Shown: positions 18,807 to 27,902 of the stretch, one piece after another
Numbering within the stretch: position 1 is the first letter of the stretch
Layout of the letters: each line of letters begins with the position of its first letter
Source of the DNA: JAJAZB01 sp964244295
Lineage (GTDB): Bacteria > Bacteroidota > Bacteroidia > Cytophagales > Spirosomataceae
Assembly: GCA_964244295.1 (NCBI GenBank)
Contig: CAXTIG010000035.1
Location: 12,997 to 76,996, forward strand
Direction: 5' to 3'
DNA length: 64,000 nt
Translations under genes and position numbers: made by a program
The notes under the pieces: generated by a model
What the model was told of the DNA's origin: nothing
The model's input: only the letters and a program-made list of their open reading frames with translations
Database searches by the model: none

Positions 18807-19841
18807 ATGTTCCGCCTTCCGCTTTTGCTCCCCCTGCTGTTCGGCAGTGTCGGTTTGCTTGGCCTTTCCCTGGCTTGCACGAAATCGTCCGATGCGGCTC
18901 CCGTCGAGCCTCCGCAAGCTCCCCGCTATACCTCCTGGGTATCCGGCGATACCAGTGATGTCAGTCCCGCCGCCCAGCCGGGCCTGCTGCTGGCCGGGGG
19001 CGGCACCGACGTGGATGAAGCCATGACCTGGTTTCTCCAACGCGCCAACGGCGGCGATGTCGTGGTGATCCGCGCCAGCGGGGCCGATGGGTACAACAAC
19101 TACCTGTTCAAGGAATTGGGCGTAAAAGTTAATTCCGTCGAAACCATTCTGATCGACAGCCGGGCCGTGGCCGCCGACCCCGACGTGGCCCGTAAACTCC
19201 GCAACGCCGAGGCGCTTTTCATCGCGGGCGGCGACCAGGGGAATTACGTGAATTTCTGGAAAGACACGCCCGTGATGGACGCGCTGAATTTTTTGTTGAA
19301 CGAAAAACGCGTGACCGTCGGGGGTACCTCGGCGGGCTGCGGCATCCTGAGCGGCATTTATTTCGATGCCCTCCAGGGCACCGTCGATTCGCCCCAAACC
19401 CTGGCCAATCCCTACGACCCGAAGGTGTCGCTGCAACGGGGAAATTTTCTGAACGCCCCCTTTTTGGTCACCACCATTGCCGACATGCACTTCAGCGAAC
19501 GCGCTCGCCAGGGACGACTCGTCGGGTTTCTGGCCCGCGCCGCCAAAGACGGCGGCCTGACGAACCTGCGGGGCATCGGCGTGGACGAAAAAACGGCCCT
19601 GGCCGTCGACGAAACCGGCGCGGCGTGGATGATGGGCAAAGGCAGCGTGTTGCTGCTGGAGACGCTCACGCCACCCACCCGCTGCGAAGCCGGAAAGCCC
19701 CTCGACTGGAAGCCCGCCGATGGCCGTGCTGTGCACTATTTTCGCCTGAGCGCGGGTCAGCGCTGGAATCTCAAGACCTGGAAAGGGGAGGGGAAAGAGG
19801 GCTACTTTTTCGTGCAAAACGGCGAACTGCGAACGCTTTGA
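18807..19841 (+). CDS. Cyanophycinase-like S51 family peptidase, lipoprotein
   Basis: A 344-residue protein of peptidase family S51. GGTSAGC (172-178) holds the nucleophile Ser175, and LLAGGGTDVDEAM and FIAGGDQGNYV are the conserved strands of cyanophycinase-like proteins. The N-terminus (LGLSLAC, Cys24) is a lipobox, so unlike the cytoplasmic cyanobacterial enzyme this one is exported and anchored. The known reaction is hydrolysis of aspartyl peptides such as cyanophycin dipeptides; whether that is the substrate here is inference. A -7 box TAGTTTTG (18777-18784) lies 22 bases before the start, just behind the preceding terminator. Confidence 0.85.
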   Translation: MFRLPLLLPLLFGSVGLLGLSLACTKSSDAAPVEPPQAPRYTSWVSGDTSDVSPAAQPGLLLAGGGTDVDEAMTWFLQRANGGDVVVIRASGADGYNNYLFKELGVKVNSVETILIDSRAVAADPDVARKLRNAEALFIAGGDQGNYVNFWKDTPVMDALNFLLNEKRVTVGGTSAGCGILSGIYFDALQGTVDSPQTLANPYDPKVSLQRGNFLNAPFLVTTIADMHFSERARQGRLVGFLARAAKDGGLTNLRGIGVDEKTALAVDETGAAWMMGKGSVLLLETLTPPTRCEAGKPLDWKPADGRAVHYFRLSAGQRWNLKTWKGEGKEGYFFVQNGELRTL

Positions 19842-19859
19842 CGTAGTTTTGTGCTTGAC

Positions 19860-19962
19860 TGTCTGAACCACGATTGGCCCGGATTTGAGGATTTACAGGA
19901 TTTTTAAGATAGGTTGACTCATCCTCTCCATCCTCAAATCTGGGCCAATCGTGGTTCAGACA
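19860..19962. repeat. 33-bp inverted repeat upstream of the ABC-F gene
   Basis: Arms 19860-19892 and 19930-19962 (TGTCTGAACCACGATTGGCC and complement) pair with one mismatch over a 37-base spacer. The right arm ends 21 bases before the ABC-F start codon, so any promoter must lie inside the element or upstream of it. Confidence 0.9.
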
Positions 19963-19983
19963 AAATCCGACTTCCCGCAGAAA

Positions 19984-21939
19984 ATGCTTTCCATCAATAA
20001 CCTAAGTTTTTATTTCGGCAGCCGGGCGCTGTACGACGGGGCCTCGCTGCACATCAAACCCAAAGACCGCATCGGCCTCATCGGAGCCAATGGCACGGGC
20101 AAATCGACGCTCCTCCGGCTCATCGACGGCGAGTATAGCCCCGACGGCGGGAACATCTCCAAATCGGGCGACACGACCATCGGCTTCCTCAACCAGGATT
20201 TGCTGAGTTACCAATCCGACGATTCCATCCTGGCGGTGGCCATGCAGGCCTTCGAGCGGGAAAACTACCTCCAGAAGCAAATCGACGCCGTGCTGCACGA
20301 AATGGAGGTGAATTACCAGGACGAACAAATCGATCGGCTGGCCCGCCTTCAGGACGAATTCGAGGGACTCGGTGGCTACACTACCCAAAGCCGGGCCGAG
20401 GAAATTCTGGAAGGACTGGGCTTCCGCACCGAAGAGTTGTCGCAACCGCTCCGGCAGTTTTCGGGTGGCTGGCGGATGCGCGTGATGCTGGCGAAGCTGC
20501 TGCTCCAGAAGCCCTCGCTGCTGATGCTCGATGAGCCGACCAACCACCTCGATTTGCCCTCGATCGAGTGGGTCGAAAACTACATCAACACCTACGAAGG
20601 GGCCGTCATCATCGTCTCGCACGACCGGTATTTTCTCGACAATACCGCCAACATCACCGTCGAAGTAAGCGGCGGGAAATTGAATTACTACCCCGGCAAT
20701 TACTCATTTTACGTCGAAGAAAAAGCGGAACGGAGCGAAATTCAGAAAGGCGCTTACGAAAACCAGCAGGCCAAAATTCGCCAGACGGAGCGGTTTATCG
20801 AGCGATTCAAAGCCAAAGCCACCAAAGCCCGGCAGGTGCAAAGCCGGGTGAAGGCCCTCTCGCGTATGGACCTGGTGGACGAAGTCATCGACGCCAACGC
20901 CCGCGTCAACTTCAAGTTTTCGTTTACCCAGCAACCCGGCCGGCACGTGCTGCACCTCGAAGACGTGTCGAAGTGGTACGGCCCCAAACACATCCTGACC
21001 CACTCCAACGCCCGCATCGAGCGGGGTGATAAAATCGCCCTCATCGGGGCCAACGGCAAAGGGAAATCCACGCTGCTGCGCATCATCGCGGGCACCGAAC
21101 CCACCGACGGCAAGCGCACGACGGGCCATAATGTCAACTTCACCTTCTACGCCCAGCACCAGTTGGAGGCGCTCCAGGTAGAAAACGACCTCATCAACGA
21201 ACTCCGCCAAACCGGTACCAACAAAACCGAGGCGCAGTTGCGGGGAATACTGGGCTGTTTTTTATTCTCGAACGAAGACGTTTTCAAGAAAATAAAAGTC
21301 CTCTCCGGGGGTGAAAAATCGCGGGTGGCGCTGGCAAAAATGCTGTTGGGTGAAGCCAATTTCCTGCTCCTCGACGAACCGACCAACCACCTCGACATGA
21401 GTTCGGTCAACATCCTCATCCAGGCCCTCCAGCAGTACGAGGGCACCTACGTGGTGGTGTCGCACGACCGGTTCTTCGTTTCGGAAATCGCCAATAAAAT
21501 CTGGTACATTGAAGACGAGCAAATCAAAGAATACCCCGGTACTTACGAGGAATACGAATGGTGGAAAGAAGAGCGTGAGGCAGAGAAAAAATTAGCAGCA
21601 GGCGGGGGGCAGTTGGCCGTAAAAAATGGAGTGGCTCCCAAAAAAGAAGAGAAGCCAAAGCAGCCTGAACTTTCAGGAACTGAAAAACACACCGGGGTTC
21701 AGGCCCTGAAAAAAGTGCAGAAGCAGGCCGAGGAAGCCGAGCAGAAAATCACCCACCTCGAAACCCGCAAAAAGGAAACCGAAACCAAACTCGCCGACCC
21801 CGCCATCCTCCGCGACCCCGCCGCCTACGGCCAACTGACGCGTTTTTACGAAGACGTATCGCGCCAGCTCGAACAGGCCAACGAGGATTGGGAAACCGCT
21901 ATGATGGAAGCGGAAGAATGGGAGGGAAAGTTGAAGTGA
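19984..21939 (+). CDS. ABC-F family ATP-binding cassette protein
   Basis: A 651-residue soluble protein with two ATP-binding cassettes and no membrane segment, the ABC-F layout of ribosome-acting translation factors (EttA/Uup/YdiF group). Cassette 1 has GANGTGKST and LMLDEPTNHLDLPS; cassette 2 has GANGKGKST, LSGGEKSRVALAKMLL and LLLDEPTNHLDMSS. Between them lies the charged ABC-tran-2 linker (YEVEEKAERSEI to RQVQSRVKAL region). The tail is a lysine/glutamate-rich coiled coil like that of Uup. The start at MLSINNLSFYF is preferred; an upstream in-frame codon lies in an inverted repeat. Likely constitutive housekeeping or antibiotic-stress role. Confidence 0.93.
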   Translation: MLSINNLSFYFGSRALYDGASLHIKPKDRIGLIGANGTGKSTLLRLIDGEYSPDGGNISKSGDTTIGFLNQDLLSYQSDDSILAVAMQAFERENYLQKQIDAVLHEMEVNYQDEQIDRLARLQDEFEGLGGYTTQSRAEEILEGLGFRTEELSQPLRQFSGGWRMRVMLAKLLLQKPSLLMLDEPTNHLDLPSIEWVENYINTYEGAVIIVSHDRYFLDNTANITVEVSGGKLNYYPGNYSFYVEEKAERSEIQKGAYENQQAKIRQTERFIERFKAKATKARQVQSRVKALSRMDLVDEVIDANARVNFKFSFTQQPGRHVLHLEDVSKWYGPKHILTHSNARIERGDKIALIGANGKGKSTLLRIIAGTEPTDGKRTTGHNVNFTFYAQHQLEALQVENDLINELRQTGTNKTEAQLRGILGCFLFSNEDVFKKIKVLSGGEKSRVALAKMLLGEANFLLLDEPTNHLDMSSVNILIQALQQYEGTYVVVSHDRFFVSEIANKIWYIEDEQIKEYPGTYEEYEWWKEEREAEKKLAAGGGQLAVKNGVAPKKEEKPKQPELSGTEKHTGVQALKKVQKQAEEAEQKITHLETRKKETETKLADPAILRDPAAYGQLTRFYEDVSRQLEQANEDWETAMMEAEEWEGKLK

Positions 21940-21946
21940 GCGCGGC

Positions 21947-22717
21947 TCACCCGAACGCGATGTACAGAAAAATTAACCCCCCGGAGAAAATCGCCCAGGC
22001 GACGATCGACAGGAGGGTAGCCAGGATAATTTTCAACAAACTGGCGGGCCGGTTGCCTCCCAAAAACTGGTAGTACGCCCACGTGAAGTATGTTCCGTGG
22101 ATGGCAAATTGTCCCCACGTCGTGGCAAACCAGCGGAAGGCAGGAATCAGGGCCAGAAACAACAGCAACGAACCGAGCAGCACATAGAAACTACCCAGCA
22201 GCACCTGAGCCACCATGTGTTCAGCGTAGTTGAGCCGCCGGTAGAACAGCCAAAAAACGAAGGCGGTCAGCGGCAAGGCAAACAAGGCCGCCAGATTCGA
22301 CCGCTTTTCAACCAAGTCGATGCTTTGACGACGCCGGGTTGCCCTGGCCTGGTCGGCCGCCGGTCGAACCCCCGTGGTCACGCTGGGCGTGGTCGTTGCG
22401 GCTAGCTCCCGGCTGTAGGGCTTCACGACCGAATTGACGAACAGCCAGAAGCCCAACACCAGGAGCAGAAACGTGAAGGGGTTGAAATACTTCGCCCGCT
22501 TGAACTCGATGATGTACTCGCGCAGTACCCGCCCCGGACGCAGGGCCAAGTCGCGCAAGAGCAGAAATACGCCCTTGTCGGCGTGGGTGAAGGCGTGAAA
22601 AAGCTCGTGAAAAATATGCGGCAGCGTAAAGCGATGCTGGTGGGTTTTTTGCCCGCATTGACCACAGAACTGGTCGGTTGCTTCCAGCGGGGTCGCGCAG
22701 TTGGGGCACTGGGTCAT
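21947..22717 (-). CDS. DUF3667 family zinc-ribbon membrane protein
   Basis: A 256-residue protein beginning with a zinc ribbon (Cys4, Cys7, Cys18, Cys21 in CPNC and CGQC), then the DUF3667 core HELFHAFTHADKGVFLLLRDLALRPG and FKRAKYFNPFTFLLL, and four to five hydrophobic segments to the end. This family is common in Bacteroidota, membrane-bound, and of unknown function. It is convergent with the ABC-F gene (7 bases apart) and divergent from the Spy-like gene. Confidence 0.88.
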   Translation of the reverse strand: MTQCPNCATPLEATDQFCGQCGQKTHQHRFTLPHIFHELFHAFTHADKGVFLLLRDLALRPGRVLREYIIEFKRAKYFNPFTFLLLVLGFWLFVNSVVKPYSRELAATTTPSVTTGVRPAADQARATRRRQSIDLVEKRSNLAALFALPLTAFVFWLFYRRLNYAEHMVAQVLLGSFYVLLGSLLLFLALIPAFRWFATTWGQFAIHGTYFTWAYYQFLGGNRPASLLKIILATLLSIVAWAIFSGGLIFLYIAFG

Positions 22718-22889
22718 GGGTGGGAAGGGGAATTAGGGGCGGGATTTTTCCGGCGCTCAAGATACGGGTTCGCCCGGTTTGGAAAAACTTTTCAGGATTT
22801 CAAAAAAGCCACAAAATTAGCGGCGGACCGTTCCGCTCAGGGTGACCCCGCCCTAAAATTCTGTGATCTTGAAAAGAATATTTTCTGAC

Positions 22890-23369
22890 ATGAAAAAAGA
22901 AACCTTGCTCCTGCTCCTGGTCGGGGTGCTGGTGGTGCTCAACCTCGCTACGCTGGGCTACCTCACGCTCCGCCGTCCGCCCCGGCACCCAACCGGCGGA
23001 CCCCGTCAGGTGGATCGGCTCATCGTCGAAACCCTGCGCCTGAACCCGGCGCAAGAGCGGCAGTTCGAGGGCCTCAAACGAGAACACCGGGCGCAAATCC
23101 GCCGACTGGACGAAGCCTACGCCGAGGCCTCCGAACAGTATTTTCGCCTACTCGATGGCCCCGGCGATGCGGCCCGGAACGATTCGCTGGAAGCGGCGCT
23201 GGGGCGGATTCAGGCGCAGAAAGCCGCCGTCACCTTCCGGCATTTTCGCCAACTCAAGGCCCTCTGCGACGCGGAGCAACGGCCCCGGTTCACGGCTCTC
23301 GTACCGGAATTGCTGCGGTTTTTGTTGCCTGCGGAAAAAAAGTTGCCGCCCCCCGAAGGAAAGCCCTGA
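22890..23369 (+). CDS. Spy/CpxP-like periplasmic protein, membrane-anchored
   Basis: A 159-residue protein with one N-terminal membrane segment (LLLLLVGVLVVLNLATLGYL) and a long alpha-helical, arginine- and glutamate-rich region. The phrase LRLNPAQERQFEGLKREHRAQIRRLDEAY matches the LTPEQ-type repeat of Spy/CpxP/ZraP-like proteins, which act as periplasmic chaperones or metal-stress sensors. The start at MKKETLLLLL is preferred over one nine codons upstream. It heads a cluster of envelope genes ending in a SCO1-type protein, so a link to metal handling is plausible but inferred. Confidence 0.75.
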   Translation: MKKETLLLLLVGVLVVLNLATLGYLTLRRPPRHPTGGPRQVDRLIVETLRLNPAQERQFEGLKREHRAQIRRLDEAYAEASEQYFRLLDGPGDAARNDSLEAALGRIQAQKAAVTFRHFRQLKALCDAEQRPRFTALVPELLRFLLPAEKKLPPPEGKP

Positions 23370-23415
23370 GAAGGAACGTCTAAACGGATGTTTTCAACCC
23401 TTTTTCGTTTTTTTC

Positions 23416-24171
23416 ATGAATCGACCTTCGTTTCCCCGACTCGGCGCGATCCTCTGCCTGGTCTTGCTGTACGTCGCCTGCGCCAAAAGCGACGACGCCG
23501 CCCCCGTCGCCACCACCACCGAGGTACCCGCCGTGTACAAAAAACTCTACGGGGCCAGCAACGTGTACGTGGATGGGCCGTACGTCGTGGTGCAAACCAC
23601 CGACGTGCCCGATCACAAAAGCCCGTATTTCAAAGGCACTAAGTGGGAAAGCACGCAGTACGAAGCCTACACCGGCACGGGACAATTTGCGGCCAATCCC
23701 AACACCATCGCCGCGCAAAACATCACGTTAAAATTGCCCCTCAACCCGAAAGAAGCCGCCACCAAACAGGAAACACCCCTCGGCCCCATCGGCGTGGCCC
23801 TCAACGGCGTGGTGTTTTTCAACCAGTACGCCATGGGGCGCAGTCCGCTCACCGCCGAAATTTTCGGGTTCGACCAGTACGGCGGGCACCCCGCCCCCAA
23901 CAACGGCTACCACTACCACGTCGAACCCACCTACCTGACCAAGACGAAGGGCAAAGACGCGCTGATGGGTTTTCTGCTCGACGGCTTCCCCGTGTACGGC
24001 CCGCAGGAAGGGGGCAAAACGATCACCAACGCCGACCTCGACAAGTACCACGGGCATTTCGGCAAAACTGCCGACTACCCCGACGGCATTTACCACTACC
24101 ACTTCACGGACGCCGATCCGTACCTCAACGGCAGCGGTTTTTATGGCACTCCCGGCACGATCAGTCAGTAA
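23416..24171 (+). CDS. YHYH domain lipoprotein
   Basis: A 251-residue exported protein with a lipobox near its N-terminus (LLYVACAK, Cys21) and the YHYH family hallmarks: NNGYHYHVEP near residue 160 and DGIYHYHFTD near residue 230, plus GVALNGVVFFNQYA and LDGFPVYGP. The paired histidine motifs suggest metal binding; the function of the family is not established. The start was set at the signal peptide (MNRPSFPRLG); the frame is open upstream but overlaps the previous gene. Its 3' end overlaps the next gene by 29 bases, implying translational coupling. Confidence 0.85.
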   Translation: MNRPSFPRLGAILCLVLLYVACAKSDDAAPVATTTEVPAVYKKLYGASNVYVDGPYVVVQTTDVPDHKSPYFKGTKWESTQYEAYTGTGQFAANPNTIAAQNITLKLPLNPKEAATKQETPLGPIGVALNGVVFFNQYAMGRSPLTAEIFGFDQYGGHPAPNNGYHYHVEPTYLTKTKGKDALMGFLLDGFPVYGPQEGGKTITNADLDKYHGHFGKTADYPDGIYHYHFTDADPYLNGSGFYGTPGTISQ

Positions 24172-24718
24172 AATCGCGGTGCTGGGCTTGCTGCTGACCG
24201 CCTGCCAGGCGAGTCCCGACGTGGCCCGGCGTTCCGTCCGGCTGGGCGACCCGGCCTTGCAGCAGCGGGGGCCGGTGCTGTTGTTCCAACACGAACCGTT
24301 CACGGGCGTGGTGCTCGCCCGGTACCCCAACGGCGACCCGCAGACGATGGAGCCGTACCAACACGGCAAACGCCACGGCACCGCGCTAACGTGGTACCCC
24401 AAACGCCGCAAAGCCGGGGAGCGTCCCTACGAAGCCGGGCGGCGGGTGGGAATTCACCGGGGTTGGTGGGAGAGCGGACGGCTGAAATTCCGCCATGCCT
24501 ACGTGGGGGACGAAAGGGAAGGGATTTCCGAAGAATGGTTTGCCGACGGAACGCCCTACCGCCGGATGCACTACGCCGGGGGCCACGAAGCCGGGCGACA
24601 AACCATCTGGCAGCCCGACGGGCGTTTGCTGGCGAATTACGAAGTCCGAAAGGGTCGGAATTACGGCCTGACGGGCGAAAACTCCTGCGCTCATGCCGCG
24701 TCTCGCGTTTCGTTTTAG
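24143..24718 (+). CDS. MORN-repeat (YwqK-like) lipoprotein
   Basis: A 191-residue protein with a signal peptide and lipobox (LLLTACQ, Cys20), then MORN-variant repeats of the type YPNGDPQ, WWESGRLKFRHAYVGDEREGISEEWFADGTPYRRMHYAGG and QPDGRLLANYEVRKG read in pieces from about residue 55 to 175. Such repeats occur in the YwqK family, sometimes called antitoxins, but secreted Bacteroidota versions have no proven role. It overlaps the YHYH gene by 29 bases and the SCO1 gene by 26 bases, so the three are probably translated together. Confidence 0.8.
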   Translation: MALPARSVSKIAVLGLLLTACQASPDVARRSVRLGDPALQQRGPVLLFQHEPFTGVVLARYPNGDPQTMEPYQHGKRHGTALTWYPKRRKAGERPYEAGRRVGIHRGWWESGRLKFRHAYVGDEREGISEEWFADGTPYRRMHYAGGHEAGRQTIWQPDGRLLANYEVRKGRNYGLTGENSCAHAASRVSF

Positions 24719-25343
24719 CCTGCTATTGGGCCTGGCTGCTTGCCAAAACCCGCCGGGTGCGGAGGTGCCGTACTACGACGCGCCCGATTTTACGCCCCAG
24801 TGGTTCGACAGCCCCGATGAGGCCGCCCCACGCATCCCGCACGTCCTGGGCGATTTCCGGTTGACCAACCAGGCCGGGGAAACCGTGACCCGACAAACCG
24901 TTCAGGGCAAGATTCACGTCGCCAGTTTTTTTTTCACCCGCTGCCCCGGCGTGTGCCCCAAACTGACGGGGGCCTTTAAAACGCTGCAAACCACCTTCGC
25001 CTCCGACCCGGACGTGCTGCTGCTCTCGTTCAGCGTCATGCCCTGGGCCGATTCGGTGGCGCAACTGCGGGCCTACGCCCAGGCCCACCAGGTCCGAAAA
25101 GGGAAATGGCACCTGCTCACCGGGCCGAAAGCGGCGATTTACGACCTGGCCCGGCGCTCCTATTTTGCCGAAGAAATCCCTGGTTTTACCAGAGACTCCA
25201 GCCAGTTTTTGCACACCGAACACCTCGTGCTCGTCGATGGTACGGGTCGGCTGCGGGGTTTGTACAAAGGCACCCAGGCCCTGGACACGGAGCGGTTAGT
25301 GGCCGATATTCGGGCGTTGAGGCGGGAGGCGGCGGGGTGGTGA
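24693..25343 (+). CDS. SCO1/SenC family protein
   Basis: A 216-residue thioredoxin-fold lipoprotein (lipobox LLGLAAC, Cys17). CPGVCP supplies the CxxxC pair (Cys84, Cys88) and the copper-binding histidine lies in FLHTEH (His174 or His177). SCO proteins deliver copper to the CuA site of cytochrome c oxidase or act as thiol reductases. It closes the Spy-like/YHYH/MORN cluster with a 26-base overlap, which supports a shared role in copper or respiratory-complex maturation. The convergent neighbour starts its 3' end only 17 bases away. Confidence 0.9.
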   Translation: MPRLAFRFSLLLGLAACQNPPGAEVPYYDAPDFTPQWFDSPDEAAPRIPHVLGDFRLTNQAGETVTRQTVQGKIHVASFFFTRCPGVCPKLTGAFKTLQTTFASDPDVLLLSFSVMPWADSVAQLRAYAQAHQVRKGKWHLLTGPKAAIYDLARRSYFAEEIPGFTRDSSQFLHTEHLVLVDGTGRLRGLYKGTQALDTERLVADIRALRREAAGW

Positions 25344-25360
25344 TAATGAGCGGGTTTGTG

Positions 25361-25903
25361 CTACTTAAATCCAACTCCCAACGAGGCCCCTACCCAGGCC
25401 AAATTTACCTGTGAATACGAACCGATGGTCCAGGTTGGCGACCAGGACAGCCGCAACACGGCCCCCGTGCGGAGGGGACGAAACCGAACCCCCACGTTTG
25501 CGATCAAAGGAGTTTCCAGCCGATTCTTATGCTGGGTGACATTGTTGTCATCATCGAAAGTCCAGGTGGTGTAAGCCAGCACAGCCCCCACTCCCACTTC
25601 GCCCGCTACCCGCCCCGCTCCGCCGAGGCGATTTACCCCGATGGGAACGGAGTACGTTTTGTAGCGCCCATCGGGTACGGGTTGACTATACCCGACCCGC
25701 CAACCCCAGCCATTGTTGCTCCGCCGGAACCGCATATCGTAGTGAAGCGAGAGGCCCAACCCACCGCCGCCGAGGGCTTCGAGGTAGATGGCTTTGGCCC
25801 GGTGTTCCTTAGGCAGTCCCACCACCGGGGGCAAATCAGCCTCCTGAGCAACTACTTTCGCAGTGACCAGAAGGCTGATTAAAAAATGACAACACGTTTT
25901 CAT
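25361..25903 (-). CDS. Hypothetical outer-membrane-barrel-like protein
   Basis: A 180-residue protein with a signal peptide ending near VVAQ and strand-rich alternating sequence (YLEALGGGGLGLSLHYDMRF, VGVRFRPLRTGAVLRLSWSP) ending in GASLGVGFK, typical of small Bacteroidota outer membrane barrels. No family recognised. Its start overlaps the stop of the upstream lipoprotein gene by four bases (ATGA), so the two are coupled. Role unknown. Confidence 0.7.
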   Translation of the reverse strand: MKTCCHFLISLLVTAKVVAQEADLPPVVGLPKEHRAKAIYLEALGGGGLGLSLHYDMRFRRSNNGWGWRVGYSQPVPDGRYKTYSVPIGVNRLGGAGRVAGEVGVGAVLAYTTWTFDDDNNVTQHKNRLETPLIANVGVRFRPLRTGAVLRLSWSPTWTIGSYSQVNLAWVGASLGVGFK

Positions 25904-26355
25904 TTCACCCGGCGGTAATAGATTTTCACGGTGTCGGCGGCCTGACTGTAAACGGACATCAGTTCGCTGGTCTCAATGCGGTCAACACCGTCTTGTTCAT
26001 TAAAATGGACGTAAAATTTGAGTTGGTAGTTTTTATTGGTGCTATCATCAATAAAAGGAAATAAGATGGTTAACGCCGCATTATCGCGAACGTCATTTCC
26101 ACTCCGGCGAAGACTTTTAACGAGTTTTCCGTCCCGGAAGTAGTCAACATCCCCATCCACTTTCATTCGCTCGGAATACCCAGCGGATTGAGGAGTAATC
26201 GTTCGTGAAGGAGTAACGGTTTTTACCCACTCCCAAGTGCCGATGGTTGCGCCATACAGGGTGCCAATATCCACTTTACTTCCAAACATAGAACACGCAG
26301 TGAGTTCAGTAGCCAAACACACTATGCAAACAAGCGGTAATTGCTTATGTCTCAT
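25900..26355 (-). CDS. Hypothetical lipoprotein
   Basis: A 151-residue protein with signal peptide and lipobox (ATELTAC, Cys21). The body, from GTWEWVKTVTPSRTITPQSAGYSE, looks like the lipocalin-like/META-like small lipoproteins of Bacteroidota that carry a GxWxW opening motif. Function unknown. It is translationally coupled to the downstream barrel-like gene and lies just downstream of the broken C10 protease, whose product or inhibitor context it may once have shared; that link is speculation. Confidence 0.7.
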   Translation of the reverse strand: MRHKQLPLVCIVCLATELTACSMFGSKVDIGTLYGATIGTWEWVKTVTPSRTITPQSAGYSERMKVDGDVDYFRDGKLVKSLRRSGNDVRDNAALTILFPFIDDSTNKNYQLKFYVHFNEQDGVDRIETSELMSVYSQAADTVKIYYRRVK

Positions 26356-26370
26356 GACTCTTGAGTTAGG

Positions 26371-27720
26371 CTAGGGCTGAATTCCCGTGATTGCGTGTAA
26401 CCAAGAGTCGTAAGTATCTCCCTGCCAAGTGAAGTTTGAAACACCATACCACCCACCTGAACTGGTAAAGAAATCATTTCCATAATCTCCCCAATTCATG
26501 TGCAGGTACGTGTAGGTGGCCTCCATACAGTTTGGGTATCCCTGACTACAATCAAGACTGAAATAATGGTGTTCATCTAGACCATCACATACCCAAATGT
26601 GTGCATCACCCATACACAAATCGCAAGTAGTTCCCCATAAAATCACCGGTCTCTTGTTTTGCAAATCAATTTTGAGTGCGGCAAGCTTACTCAAATAAGT
26701 CCCACTGCTACCTCCACTGGAGTACCCAGCATAACCAAACGGCACGGGAATATGACTTGGATTTGTGTTGGATTTGTGTAGGTATTACAGGTGCCAAAAT
26801 AGTGATATTGAGTGGCAGACCACATCCCTGCCGTCCTTACTAAGGAAGCAGCTTCGTCTTCCCCAGATGAGAGACTACTACAGTCAGCGATTGAAGCTGG
26901 TAAGGAGTGGTGAAACGTAATACCAATATGCAGACGTGGGCAATTGCCAGTATGCCATGACCTGGCTAATTGCAATTGGGCCACATCCTGCTCGTGCCTT
27001 ATTATCCCCACACGCACCGCAGCCTGTAACTGGAGAATATTTGTTGTAACCATATTCCTGCCCCCATCGCAATTGAGGTGAGTTGGGATTGAAACGATCC
27101 GTCCGCAAGAAAGCTCCTGTAGTATTGATGTACGCGTTCGGACATGGAGTACGGTAGGGATCGCAGATTTCCTCAGTCGTGCGACCATTCCCCGGAGTGA
27201 GAAACCCTTTCTTCTCAAACTCTTTCCAGAATGCTTCAATTTGCGGCTCTGGTGTCAGTAGAACACGTTTCGCCGATTTGATTTGCCTTTTGGCGTAGGC
27301 AACCCAATGCGACAAGCCAGGAGGTAGATTTTTAACCGGAAACCTACCGGAGCTCCCATAAGCAAGAACTGGACGAACTCGCCGATCCGCCGCAATAACA
27401 GTCCAGCCTTTGCCGCCTTTGTAAGTGACGACATGGAAAAAAGATTCTCCCGATTCCGTAACGGTTTCTGTACTAGCTACCTCTGGTCCATCCTGATTTA
27501 GTGGGTCGTTGTTCGGTGGTAACGTCCCTCGATGCACACTACCATCTTTGGCAGCGGCAATCCGGTCATTGGTTTTTGCGGTAAACAAACGGGCGACTTC
27601 CGTTGCCGCTTGAGCAGTTACGGTGTTCGGATCCGTCGGGGAGGGGCTAAGGCTAGGAGCCAGTTTTTCGCCGGTGCAGGCCACCAGCAAAAGAAGCGGG
27701 AGTAAAGAAGAAGTTTTCAT
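26371..27720 (-). pseudogene. Frameshifted C10 family cysteine protease (streptopain/PrtT-like)
   Basis: Three reading-frame pieces together make one C10 protease. Piece 1 (from 27720) has a lipobox (LLLLVAC), a Spi-type propeptide (HVVTYKGGKGWTVIAADRRV) and the catalytic cysteine in CGPIAISQVMAYW, and ends at a stop near 26884. The frame then shifts by one base to a piece with SLPASIADCSSLSSGEDEAA, and shifts again at 26757-26778 into the last piece with the catalytic His in GDAHIWVCDG and the LHMNWG motif. The second shift is exactly explained by an 11-base tandem duplication (TTGGATTTGTG twice); removing one copy joins the frames as NPSHIPVPFGYAG. The enzyme is therefore probably inactive, unless the shifts are sequencing errors. 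Confidence 0.85.
26757..26778. repeat. 11-bp tandem duplication causing a frameshift
   Basis: TTGGATTTGTG occurs twice without a gap (26757-26767, 26768-26778) inside the C10 protease gene. Eleven bases are not a multiple of three, and deleting one copy restores a continuous family-like reading frame. Confidence 0.9.
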
Positions 27721-27902
27721 ACACAACAGGGCTGGAAATTGAAAAAATACGTGAGCGGTCGTATTGTTTTTCAGCAATGAGGGCGGGTAGTATGAATGCA
27801 AAGAACGAAATGTACCGGGAAGTAGGTGAGGTTTTTAAATTTAGGCAAGTAAAAATGTGATTTTATTTTTCCAAATGCTTTCTGATTTCGTAATCCTTTG
27901 AA

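Noticed and set aside
22830..22849. Another GTCGAAG palindrome near the Spy-like gene
   Set aside because: Only a single half (CCGCTCAGGGTGACCCC) is present with no opposite arm, so it is at most a decayed remnant.
26757..26933. Programmed frameshifting in the C10 protease
   Set aside because: Two shifts at separate sites, one exactly explained by a tandem duplication, and no slippery heptamer was seen; decay or assembly error is simpler.
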